Shown here: positions 33,798 to 41,495 of the stretch, in pieces
Numbering within the stretch: the first letter of the stretch is position 1
Layout: each line of letters opens with the position of its first letter
Source of the DNA: JBAYIE01 sp041665785
Lineage (GTDB): Bacteria; Bacteroidota; Bacteroidia; UKL13-3
Reading direction: 5' to 3'
Assembly: GCA_041665785.1 (NCBI GenBank)
Contig: JBAYIE010000013.1
Coordinates: 32,895-96,894, forward strand
DNA length: 64,000 nucleotides
Made by a program: the position numbers and the translations under genes
Notes under the pieces: model-generated
Database searches by the model: none
What the model saw: only the letters and a program-made list of their open reading frames with translations
Told to the model about the DNA's origin: nothing

Positions 33798-33930
33798 TCG
33801 CTAACAGCCTGTTCGCGCTATACAGGCCATAGCATAAATTTGATGTATGGGCTTTCTACTGAGCATTTGTATTGGCAAACAAATCCTTCTCAGAAAATCT
33901 GCACATCGCAAACATGGAGAACATCAGTTT
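33798..33930 (+). repeat. attC-like site 3 (diverged)
   Basis: A 133-base relative of sites 1 and 2. The left end is TCGCTAAC with arm AGCCTGTTCGCGCTATACAGG; the right arm TCTGCACATCGCAAACATGG pairs with it (TGTTCGCG against CGCAAACA, CAG against CTG) although both sequences differ from the other sites. The right end reads GAACATCAGTTTGTGAAA, like GAACGTCAGGTTGTGAAA of site 2. The loop TTGGCAAACAAAT recalls TTGACAATTAAAC. Cassette-specific end complementarity is poor here (4 of 9). It is probably a decayed member. Confidence 0.5.
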
Positions 33931-33955
33931 GTGAAATAACTAAATCGTTAATGCT

Positions 33956-34100
33956 TAATATCATATACCATCAAAACAACTCCTGCCTTACCACATGAAC
34001 AAACCGGACCCCATAGCCCAACACCCTTTACTCAACCAGGAGGGCAATCCGGTTCAGTTCAGGATCGACGACTGGGGCGAGATGCACGATTACAGCTACG
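33956..34100 (+). repeat. Direct repeat left of the Fic gene (copy 1)
   Basis: About 145 bases also present at 35256-35401. From the ATG onward 106 bases differ at only two positions, both synonymous third-base changes, whereas the 40 bases before the ATG are much less alike. The two copies bracket the Fic gene and its promoter. Confidence 0.85.
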
Positions 34101-34108
34101 CTAACTGA
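33995..34108 (+). pseudogene. Truncated copy of the AraC-family regulator 5' end
   Basis: A frame of 37 codons, MNKPDPIAQHPLLNQEG onward to DDWGEMHDYSYAN and stop, matching residues 1-35 of the AraC-family regulator at 35296. The match ends abruptly at a TACG that is followed in the real gene by ATTACCTG and here by CTAACTGAAG. It could be the remnant of a second regulator gene deleted when the Fic block arrived, or a partial duplication created by that event. It is unlikely to encode a working product. The gap from here to the Fic promoter (34109-34177) has nothing recognisable. Confidence 0.85.
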
Positions 34109-34177
34109 AGAGTCCATTTACCTCCCCGGACCTGGCACACCGGATTAAAATTAATCGCTGGTAAATCACCCCAAAGA

Positions 34178-34207
34178 TTTGTTCTTTCCAAAATAAACCT
34201 ACATTTG
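34178..34207 (+). promoter_or_regulatory. Promoter of the Fic gene
   Basis: TTTG (34178-34181), 18 bases, then TACATTTG (34200-34207), a full match to the Bacteroidota -33/-7 consensus TTTG...TAnnTTTG. The expected start point of transcription falls inside the palindrome at 34205-34230, leaving a leader of only about 15 bases before the start codon. Confidence 0.7.
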
Positions 34208-34230
34208 ATAGTATCATATGATACTATCAA
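34205..34230. promoter_or_regulatory. Perfect 26-bp palindrome at the Fic promoter/start
   Basis: TTGATAGTATCAT followed directly by its reverse complement ATGATACTATCAA, without one mismatch. It overlaps the last bases of the -7 box and ends on the first base of the preferred ATG. This is an ideal operator for a dimeric repressor, most simply the Fic protein itself, which has a C-terminal helix-turn-helix-like segment. Confidence 0.8.
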
Positions 34231-35183
34231 TGAAACCTCCCTACGATATTACCCCCAAAATTCTAGCCTTAATCAGTTCCATTTCCGAAAAGCTGGGAGA
34301 AGTGAATGCACATTACCTGAGCAAGCAATCTCCTCAACTTCGAAAGCAAAACAGGATAAAAACTATTCACGCATCCTTAAGCATTGAAGGAAATACATTA
34401 TCGGAAGAACAGATCACGGCTTTGCTGGATAACAAAAGAGTAGCTGGACCTCCAAAAGATCTGTTGGAAGTTTTAAATGCCTTTAAAGTTTACGAACAAC
34501 TGAACGCATACGATTGCTTCTCGGAAAAAAGCTTCCTGAAAGCACATAAACATTTAATGGCAGGATTGATCAAAAACGCCGGCAAATACAGAACCCAGGG
34601 TGTAGGCATCGTGAAAGGAAACAAAGTAGCACATGTGGCTCCGCCTTATAAACTTGTGCCCTCCCTGATGCACGATTTATTTAATTATCTCAAAGTTCCA
34701 GAAGAATTAACCATCATCAAGAGTTGCGTTTTTCATTATGAAATGGAATTTATTCATCCCTTTGCCGATGGCAATGGAAGGATGGGCAGACTCTGGCAAA
34801 CCTTGATTCTGATGTCGGCCTATCCGGTTTTTGAGTTCCTGCCTTTTGAAACGCTGATCAGTCAGTATCAATCCGATTATTATAAATCGCTTGCAAAGAG
34901 CGATAAGTCGGGTCGTTCAACTCCCTTTATTGAATTTATGCTGGGTGTACTCAATACATCCCTTGAAAGCTTATTAACCCACAACAACTGGATCTTAAAA
35001 GACACAGACCGCCTGGATCATTTTATATCTTTAGGTTTAAAAGAATTTACGCGGAAAGAGTATATGAAAGTGTTTAAAAACCTGTCGTCGGCCACCGCAA
35101 GCCGGGATCTGAAAAAGGGACTCGAATTGAAACTTTTTAAAAGCAGGGGCGACAAGAACAAGACCCAATACTTTTTGAAATAG
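34230..35183 (+). CDS. Fic-domain AMPylase-type protein
   Basis: A 317-residue Fic protein starting MKPPYDITPKILALISSI (an ATG four codons upstream lies inside the palindrome). The Fic motif HPFADGNGRMGRLW (His at residue 176) is complete, so nucleotidyl transfer, typically AMP from ATP to a protein hydroxyl, is possible. The N-terminal helix SLSIEGNTLSEEQ has the S-x-x-E-G/N inhibitory motif (Glu53), placing it in the class with built-in autoinhibition. The C-terminal 60 residues (LGLKEFTRKEYMKVF, SSATASRDLKKGLEL) look like a winged helix that could bind the palindrome upstream. It sits alone between the two AraC gene copies. Confidence 0.9.
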   Translation: MKPPYDITPKILALISSISEKLGEVNAHYLSKQSPQLRKQNRIKTIHASLSIEGNTLSEEQITALLDNKRVAGPPKDLLEVLNAFKVYEQLNAYDCFSEKSFLKAHKHLMAGLIKNAGKYRTQGVGIVKGNKVAHVAPPYKLVPSLMHDLFNYLKVPEELTIIKSCVFHYEMEFIHPFADGNGRMGRLWQTLILMSAYPVFEFLPFETLISQYQSDYYKSLAKSDKSGRSTPFIEFMLGVLNTSLESLLTHNNWILKDTDRLDHFISLGLKEFTRKEYMKVFKNLSSATASRDLKKGLELKLFKSRGDKNKTQYFLK

Positions 35184-35255
35184 TTATCGAAAGGAAAATA
35201 TCAGCCATAAGAGAGGCGAAGAAAATATGAATTACCCGTCTTCTTCGTTTATTGA

Positions 35256-35401
35256 TTAATATCGTATACAAACAAAATACTTCTACGCCCACCCCATGAA
35301 CAAACCAGACCCCATAGCCCAACACCCTTTACTCAACCAGGAGGGCAATCCGGTTCAGTTCAGGATCGACGACTGGGGCGAGATGCACGATTACAGTTAC
35401 G
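35256..35401 (+). repeat. Direct repeat right of the Fic gene (copy 2)
   Basis: Second copy of the repeat at 33956-34100, here forming the native leader and first 35 codons of the intact AraC-family gene. Confidence 0.85.
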
Positions 35402-36147
35402 ATTACCTGAAAGCGCATCGCCATAATTTTTATGAGATCATGGTGTTTGAAAAGGGAAATGCTCAACACGATATCGACTTTACTTCCTTTGCAGCCAAAA
35501 GCAGTTCGGTTCATTTTGTAGCGCCCGACAATGTGCATTTACTGCTGCGGGAGAAAAACTCAACAGGGTTCAGCATTCAATTTACCGGAGGTTATTTTTC
35601 CGATGAGGTGCTGGAAAAATTACCCTTCAACGCAAACCCGCCTTTGCTGAAATTAACAAAAGAAGAACTTAAAAAGGTACTTTACCTCGTGGAGCAGATC
35701 CGGACAGAACTTGCCCAAAATTTCAATTTGAGAAACAGTATAGTATGTGCGCATGCCGAAGCCGTGATGATCCTGCTGGCCCGTCGTGCCGCTGCCTCCA
35801 ATACAGGCGAAACAGGCGCACCCCTTTCTCCGCATGTCGAACATTTCAAAAACCTGGTAAAACTACATTTTACCCAACATCATACGGTAGCACATTATGC
35901 CGGTTTATTGTCGATCTCGCCCAAGCACCTCATCGAAATCTGTAAAACACAAACCGGAAAAACTCCGTTGAAACTGATTCAGGATGTACTTATTTCGGAA
36001 GCCAAGCGCCAGTTGTTTCATACATCGCATTCGATCAAAGAAATTGCTTATGCGCTTGGCTTCGACGATCCTGCCAATTTTTCGAAATATTTCAAAGCCG
36101 CTACGGGTTACAGTCCGCTTGCTTACCGCCAGGAAACAGGTAAATAA
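35296..36147 (+). CDS. AraC-family transcriptional regulator
   Basis: A 283-residue regulator. The N-terminal part is a cupin-like sensing domain (HRHNFYEIMVFEKGNAQHDI, SVHFVAPDNVHLLLREKNSTGFSIQF). The C-terminal 100 residues hold two helix-turn-helices: HHTVAHYAGLLSISPKHLIE and SIKEIAYALGFDDPANFSKYF, with the AraC signature ending GYSPLAYR. The ligand and targets are unknown; no metabolic gene is adjacent. Its 5' end is duplicated to the left of the Fic gene, which suggests that the locus was once larger or contained two related regulators. Confidence 0.9.
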   Translation: MNKPDPIAQHPLLNQEGNPVQFRIDDWGEMHDYSYDYLKAHRHNFYEIMVFEKGNAQHDIDFTSFAAKSSSVHFVAPDNVHLLLREKNSTGFSIQFTGGYFSDEVLEKLPFNANPPLLKLTKEELKKVLYLVEQIRTELAQNFNLRNSIVCAHAEAVMILLARRAAASNTGETGAPLSPHVEHFKNLVKLHFTQHHTVAHYAGLLSISPKHLIEICKTQTGKTPLKLIQDVLISEAKRQLFHTSHSIKEIAYALGFDDPANFSKYFKAATGYSPLAYRQETGK

Positions 36148-36336
36148 TTTACATCCCTTTCAGATTTTTAACCATTGTTGCCTAAGGTTCATTGCCGGAA
36201 CTTTGTAAACACATCTAAAGGATTTTTTGGATAAATAGTATACAATACCTACTTACCAAAATAAATCTTATGTGGGCGGGTGGGTCGCCAAAACAGCGGG
36301 GGTAAGCGTTGACAAGTGCGGTGGGAGCTTTGTTTT

Positions 36337-36412
36337 GGCTTGTCTTTTTTCCTACCTTTTTTTGACTAAGAAAAAAAGGTAGACGGGGTCTAAGGGGCAG
36401 ACAAGCCCCTTA
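36337..36412 (+). repeat. Compound hairpin with mutually exclusive pairings
   Basis: Within the gene-free stretch 36148-36518 lies a strong stem CTACC-T7 / A7-GGTAG (36352-36382, loop GACTAAG), followed by TAAGGGGC-AGACAA-GCCCCTTA (36391-36412). An outer GGCTTGTC (36337-36344) can pair with GACAAGCC (36400-36407), which would open the second hairpin. The segment might be a terminator or attenuator for the following gene. The rest of the gap shows only A+T-rich sequence just before 36519. Confidence 0.5.
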
Positions 36413-36518
36413 ACGTATATTACTATTCAATGACTTATACTCATGCATAGTAATATGATTCTGAGTTATTATATAGAAAGAATGTCATTAATTAGGACTC
36501 ATCCACAAATAAAACAAC

Positions 36519-37760
36519 ATGAATAAATTAATAATACTCATTCTGGTTTCATTGCCTTCATGGTGTAACGCACAATGGAACGGCATCTACTTCCACAGCG
36601 ACGAAGAAAACAAAATAGCCGTTATCAATAAAGATACCTTGATCACCATTACTGCCTGGAACGGACGCATCCATCGCTCCACGGATGGAGGTCAATCGTG
36701 GTCGTTTTACCAGACTCCCTTTCTGACTTCGTGGTTTCTGGATGTGCATTTTCCTACTCAGTCCATTGGATATGCCTGTGGCGGAACTGCTTTTGGTACG
36801 CATACCAACGTGATTGTGAAAACCACCGATGCCGGACTCACCTGGGATTCTGTAACCTCTAATGCCTACGACGGATTTAGTTTTCATAAAATACATTTTC
36901 TGAATGCCGATACCGGATTTGTGGCGCAGGAAGCGGGGAATATGTTGTATACCGTGGATGGTGGTTTAAACTTCAGTGTGCGCCCGACGCCCGGAACTAT
37001 TTTTGATATGGTTTCGAAACCCGATAAAACATTGTTCTTTTCGATCAAAACAAAACTCAATTCCACCACCGAGATCTATTCCATTGTTCGATCAACCGAC
37101 CTGGGATCCACCTGGAGTGCTGTGTATGCCGATACTTTCGCTAATGCCGACGGAATAAACAACCGCATCATCAACAGCCTGCAATTTGTAAACAACACGA
37201 TTGGCTATGCCTGCGGCGGAAACGGGGTGTTTTTGAAAACAACCGATGGTGGAGCCAGCTGGAGTAAAAGCCTTATTCACCCTTATACCAATTTACAGAG
37301 TCTGCATTTCCCTTCGCCGAATCGCGGCTACATGAATATTGCCGGCGGTATTTATACCACAGTGGATGGGGGAACAACCTGGACTGTGCAAGCTGTAAAT
37401 CCAATGACAATTATCCGTCATATTCAAATGTCCAACGACTCGGTTGGCTTTGCGCTGGGCAGTCAGGGTGTTTACAAGACCACCAACGGAGGCATGACTA
37501 CCGGTTTGAATGAAAGGTCGAATGACATTCCATTTCTGCTCTATCCAAATCCTGCGCATGATGTGCTTTATATGGAATGGAAAAATGAACCTCCTCTAAA
37601 GACCTTAGAGCTTATAGATCTTTCAGGAAAGAACATTCTAACGATGCAAAGTGCGGATGAAAGCTGGCAATTGAATCTTTCTTCGGTGCGTGAAGGAATG
37701 TATTTTATTCGGGTTTCGTCAAACGGAACAACAATAACGCGAAAGGTGATTAAAGAATAA
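36519..37760 (+). CDS. Secreted BNR/YCF48-like propeller with T9SS sorting domain
   Basis: A 413-residue exported protein: signal MNKLIILILVSLPSWCNAQ, then five to six blades with asp-box or YCF48-like signatures (HRSTDGGQSWSFYQ, VKTTDAGLTWDSV, YTVDGGLNFSV, RSTDLGSTWSA, KTTDGGASWSKS, TTVDGGTTWTV, KTTNGGMTTG). Phrases such as DVHFPTQSIGYACGG and QFVNNTIGYACGGNG are the 'xxxxGYAxG' links of YCF48-type repeats. The last 80 residues (FLLYPNPAHDVLYMEW to TITRKVIKE) form a T9SS type A domain. The role is unknown, perhaps adhesion or glycan binding at the surface. Confidence 0.83.
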   Translation: MNKLIILILVSLPSWCNAQWNGIYFHSDEENKIAVINKDTLITITAWNGRIHRSTDGGQSWSFYQTPFLTSWFLDVHFPTQSIGYACGGTAFGTHTNVIVKTTDAGLTWDSVTSNAYDGFSFHKIHFLNADTGFVAQEAGNMLYTVDGGLNFSVRPTPGTIFDMVSKPDKTLFFSIKTKLNSTTEIYSIVRSTDLGSTWSAVYADTFANADGINNRIINSLQFVNNTIGYACGGNGVFLKTTDGGASWSKSLIHPYTNLQSLHFPSPNRGYMNIAGGIYTTVDGGTTWTVQAVNPMTIIRHIQMSNDSVGFALGSQGVYKTTNGGMTTGLNERSNDIPFLLYPNPAHDVLYMEWKNEPPLKTLELIDLSGKNILTMQSADESWQLNLSSVREGMYFIRVSSNGTTITRKVIKE

Positions 37761-37910
37761 CATGTTTTGTGAATCATCCTTGCATGATTTCCGGCGATTG
37801 TAAAAAAAGGAGCGACTCATCAACTGAAAATTAATTTTTGAAATGGTGACGTTATCATTCATTTAAAGAAATCATGTCGTCCGGCAAAATTTGAATTATA
37901 TTGTCGTGCC

Positions 37911-38405
37911 ATGAAAGCAAAATCGCACCACTTTACCGCTCATCTGGACCTGATCGGCATCAATCCCTTTGTTTTTGTTCCTGAACCCGTCTTGCTGGAG
38001 TTGTTTAAACAGGCAGGAAAAACCAAAGGTCCGATTCCTGTAGCGGGTGTGCTGAATGATAAACCTTTCCGGCAAACTTTGGTAAAGTACAAAAGTCATT
38101 GGCGCTTATACATCAATACAGTGATGTTAAAAAATTCTCCGAAACATGTGGGAGAAATCCTGCACATTACCCTGGCCTTCGATCCATCAAATCGCTCCTT
38201 AACTCCTCACCCCAAATTGCTTGCTGCACTGAAGTTAAACCCGGATGCCTTAGCAGTTTTTGAACAGCTGACAGCTTCGCGCCGGCAGGAAATAATCCGG
38301 TACCTGGCACATCTTAAAACCGATGAAAGCCTGGAACGAAATGTGACAAGAGCAATTCATTTTCTGAACGGAAACGGAAGATTTGTTGGCCGGGATAAGC
38401 CCTGA
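37911..38405 (+). CDS. DUF1905/YdeI-like (OmdA) protein
   Basis: A 164-residue protein of two small domains. Residues 1-85 match DUF1905 (FTAHLDLIGINPFVFVPEPVL, GPIPVAGVLNDKPFRQTLVKYKSHWRLYIN). Residues 95-164 match the C-terminal part of YdeI/OmdA proteins (LTPHPKLLAALKLNPDALAVFEQL, ASRRQEIIRYLAHLKTDESLERNVTRAI), including the helical RRxExxRYxxxAK-like stretch. Such proteins have been linked to polymyxin or bacteriocin protection, but the biochemistry is not settled. It is monocistronic. Confidence 0.8.
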   Translation: MKAKSHHFTAHLDLIGINPFVFVPEPVLLELFKQAGKTKGPIPVAGVLNDKPFRQTLVKYKSHWRLYINTVMLKNSPKHVGEILHITLAFDPSNRSLTPHPKLLAALKLNPDALAVFEQLTASRRQEIIRYLAHLKTDESLERNVTRAIHFLNGNGRFVGRDKP

Positions 38406-38545
38406 ATACCCATTCAGCGGCGGGATTGAATCGCGCTACTCAATCCATATAACGGGTATTTAAGGTTAAAACGCAAACATCCTTTTGACAAATAAAATAA
38501 TTTCGGTTTATTCCTGAACTTGCAACCCATATAAACATCCCTCCA

Positions 38546-39637
38546 TTGAATACGACAGACCGCTTACTGCAAAAAATAGAAAGCCTGCAATTTTCTGCCG
38601 ATACCCAAAAATTCCGTAAAGGAATGTTTCGCACGGAGCGTTTTCATTGCTGCCTGCCTTATTGGAGAGAGGAAGACAATATTTTTTATCCGGCCTCTAT
38701 TGCTTTTGTATTGTTGCAGCTCCAGAATAAGTTCACACCTGCACAGGCGGATGCAGTGAATCGGGTAGTGAACGGAATTCGCGCCAACTATCCGTACTAT
38801 TCCGGACTGCAGTTGGAATACACCTATAACTTTTACTGCATCCGGCCTGATCGTCATTTTCCCAACGGAACTATTTTATCGCGCATCAAACATTTTCGTT
38901 TGCCTGAAGATGCAGATGATACTTCGCTGGTATCGCTCACGCTGGAGAATATGCCGGCAGAAACTGTTCATACCCTGCATCAGAAATTTGCGCAACATGC
39001 CAACCTGAGCCGAAAGCAAATACAAGATATAGATCCGCGCTATGCATCCCTGCCCTTTTATACTACCTGGCTCGACTCCGGTAAAATGCCGATGGATCTG
39101 GATATTTGCGTGATCTGCAATATGCTTTCTTTTGTTTTTAAGCATGAGCTGGAATTGAATGCACAGGACAAAGCCAGTTTGGAAGTGTTGCGCCGGGCCA
39201 TCGAAAGCAACGATATTGTGAACAACAGTTTTTATATCAGCGGATCCTATGCACGTCCTTCTATTTTGTTGTATCATCTGGCACGGCTTTGCACGTTTAT
39301 GGAAAATCCGACGGAGCATATAGATACAGAAAAACTAGTACAACTGATCCGCGCTCAATGGGATAAAAGTTCAGGTTTCATGGATCGTTTATTGCTTTCT
39401 ATCGCTTTGATGAAACTGGGACAACCATCAGAACCACTATTGTGGAACATGGATGATCCGCATCTGAAAAATGAATTTAAAACGTTTGCCTTTTTCATTG
39501 CTCCGATGGGAACGGGAACACATTCTGCTTTTTTAAACTGGCTGAAAAGCAAACGCATCGTGCATATTTTATACCGCAACGAAGCGTTTTACTATACCTT
39601 GTTATTGGAGCATGCGCTGTTGTCCAATACTGAATAA
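38546..39637 (+). CDS. Unknown helical protein with a TTG start
   Basis: A 363-residue protein beginning at TTG (38546); no in-frame ATG or GTG lies between it and the upstream stop at 38498, and the first internal ATG would remove 26 residues. The sequence is mostly helical: LQFSADTQKFRKGMFRTERFH, YPASIAFVLLQLQNKFTPAQ, FPNGTILSRIKHFRLPEDADD, LDSGKMPMDLDICVICNMLSF, YHLARLCTFM, SGFMDRLLLSIALMKLGQ. Aromatic and Asp-rich pieces (PEDADDTS, PMDLDICVICN) faintly recall alpha/alpha-barrel or terpene-cyclase-like proteins, but I cannot assign a family. There are no signals for export. Confidence 0.65.
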   Translation: MNTTDRLLQKIESLQFSADTQKFRKGMFRTERFHCCLPYWREEDNIFYPASIAFVLLQLQNKFTPAQADAVNRVVNGIRANYPYYSGLQLEYTYNFYCIRPDRHFPNGTILSRIKHFRLPEDADDTSLVSLTLENMPAETVHTLHQKFAQHANLSRKQIQDIDPRYASLPFYTTWLDSGKMPMDLDICVICNMLSFVFKHELELNAQDKASLEVLRRAIESNDIVNNSFYISGSYARPSILLYHLARLCTFMENPTEHIDTEKLVQLIRAQWDKSSGFMDRLLLSIALMKLGQPSEPLLWNMDDPHLKNEFKTFAFFIAPMGTGTHSAFLNWLKSKRIVHILYRNEAFYYTLLLEHALLSNTE

Positions 39638-39765
39638 GCTGCACAGCATTCGTTGACAAATGTCATAATACTTTGCAGGCTGCAACCTAACCTTAATCAG
39701 CAGAATACTTACCTTAGTATAACCAAATGGTGCGGAGTCAGCACGCTAAAAACCGACAAACCAAT

Positions 39766-40965
39766 ATGAGAAGTTCATCCGTGCTTTGTGTTTTGCTTCT
39801 TGCCTTCACGCATCCTGTATCTGCACAATGGCAAGCAACTGCCGACGTTGCAGCAAACAGCCAGAATGTATATGCACTAACAGCAAAAGGCTCGTATCTC
39901 TATGCAGGTACAGGCAGTGCAGGTGTTTCCAGATCGGATAATTCCGGAAGCAGTTGGTCAACCTTCAGTAACGGTATTACCTGCACCGGGATCAATGCAA
40001 TGACAATATTAGGAACAAGTGTTTTTGCAGGAGGCGACAGTGGAGTGTTTAAAGTACCCACTTATGAAAACTTATGGACACAAATAAATAAAGGTTTACC
40101 AGTAACTACGATCAACACATTTTTGGCATTACACGATACAATGATCTATGCAGGAACGCAAAATAATGGCGTGTATTGTTCCTGGGATTACGGCAAAAAC
40201 TGGTTCGCAGCAAATACCGGTTTCACCGGACAAATTGTAGCGCTCGCTTCGAGTGGATCCGCGCTTTTTGCAGCAGCCCCCAATTACGGCGTGTATCTCT
40301 CGCTAAACAGTGGCGGACTCTGGACCGCTGTGAATACCGGACTGACCAATAAAGATGTCAGTTCACTCGCCACAATCGGATCCAATGTTTTTGTTGGTAC
40401 AGCCGATGGAGTATTTTCGACGTCGAACAATGGCAGCAACTGGGCCTCTGTAAACAATGGTCTGAGCAATAAAAAAGTGCATGCCTTATTTGCGCTGAAT
40501 TCGCATTTGTTTGCCGGAACCGACAGCGGAGTTTTTTATACCGGGAATCTGGGTATCAACTGGAATTATGTTGGAGACGGAATGCCGGCTGGTACCGAAG
40601 TCTGGGCCCTTGCGCAATACGGAACAGATTTGTTTGCCGGAATCCACTATGAACCATACGGTGTTTGGAAACGACCTATTTCTCAATTAACCGGACTTTC
40701 AGAAATTGACTATGCCATGGACTTTACGGTTTATCCCAATCCGGGCAAAAATCAGGTGCATGTGCAACTACGGAATAATCCGGATACAGCTTCTGAAATA
40801 AAATTATTCAATTTGCTGGGACAAGAAATTATTTCCTTTCCGGTTCCTGAAAATTCTACTTCGCTCAGTTTGGATCTGGCAGCACTTTCGCCGGGAACGT
40901 ATTTATTGGGGATCCATGGAAAAGAGGGAGTTCGCTTGTACAAAAAACTAATTTTGTCGAACTAA
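39766..40965 (+). CDS. Secreted propeller protein with T9SS sorting domain
   Basis: A 399-residue exported protein. The start chosen, MRSSSVLCVLLLAFTHPVSAQ, gives a proper signal peptide; the longer frame begins at 39727. The body holds repeated blades of about 42 residues: YLYAGTGSAGVSRSDNSGSSW, SVFAGGDSGVFKVP, MIYAGTQNNGVYCSWDYGKNW, ALFAAAPNYGVYLSLNSGGLW, NVFVGTADGVFSTSNNGSNW, HLFAGTDSGVFYTG. These regular 'LFAGTxxGVxxSxDxGxxW' units form a beta propeller. The C-terminus (FTVYPNPGKNQVHVQL to LYKKLILSN) is a T9SS type A sorting domain. Confidence 0.83.
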   Translation: MRSSSVLCVLLLAFTHPVSAQWQATADVAANSQNVYALTAKGSYLYAGTGSAGVSRSDNSGSSWSTFSNGITCTGINAMTILGTSVFAGGDSGVFKVPTYENLWTQINKGLPVTTINTFLALHDTMIYAGTQNNGVYCSWDYGKNWFAANTGFTGQIVALASSGSALFAAAPNYGVYLSLNSGGLWTAVNTGLTNKDVSSLATIGSNVFVGTADGVFSTSNNGSNWASVNNGLSNKKVHALFALNSHLFAGTDSGVFYTGNLGINWNYVGDGMPAGTEVWALAQYGTDLFAGIHYEPYGVWKRPISQLTGLSEIDYAMDFTVYPNPGKNQVHVQLRNNPDTASEIKLFNLLGQEIISFPVPENSTSLSLDLAALSPGTYLLGIHGKEGVRLYKKLILSN

Positions 40966-41008
40966 CAACTCACAGACAAGCCTTATTAGGCTATTCCTGA
41001 ATACAAAA

Positions 41009-41491
41009 ATGCGTGATCCTCGAATAATAGCTGAACATCGAGGAGGATTACTTAGCATCCGGCAACATCGCTTACTAATGCAATGGGCTATCACTTGCAG
41101 CTCACACGTGATTCCATTATTGAGCACTTCATGCGATACACGTTTACAACATGCATTGGCAGTTGCTGATGCCTGGCATAAAGCTGAATGTTCTACCGGT
41201 GATGCGATGAAAGCATCGCAACAGGCTCATGCAGCGGCCAGGTCATTCAGGCATCCGGTTGATGTGGCTGTTGCACGTTCTATCGGACAGGCTGTTGCTA
41301 CTGCACATATGGCTGATCACGCACTGGGTGCTGCATTGTATGCATTAAAAGCCATTTCTTTATCGGGAAAATTCCTTGAACAGGAACGCCAATGGCAAAT
41401 CCAACAATTGAATATCTTGCCCCTTAAGCAAAAACGTTTTATTTTGGAGTTGATGAAATTAAAAGAACAACATTTTCGTTTCGCTACATAA
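41009..41491 (+). CDS. Imm5-like putative immunity protein
   Basis: A 160-residue helical protein that I recognise as a putative immunity protein of the Imm5-like group. Typical phrases are RIIAEHRGGLLSIRQHRLLMQWAI, HALAVADAWHKAECSTGDAMKAS, and RHPVDVAVARSIGQAVATAH followed by MADHALGAALYALKAI. Such proteins often neutralise polymorphic toxins, yet no toxin gene lies nearby, so it may be an orphan immunity gene. It is followed after four bases by a GNAT acetyltransferase, so the two are probably cotranscribed. Confidence 0.8.
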   Translation: MRDPRIIAEHRGGLLSIRQHRLLMQWAITCSSHVIPLLSTSCDTRLQHALAVADAWHKAECSTGDAMKASQQAHAAARSFRHPVDVAVARSIGQAVATAHMADHALGAALYALKAISLSGKFLEQERQWQIQQLNILPLKQKRFILELMKLKEQHFRFAT

Positions 41492-41495
41492 GCGC

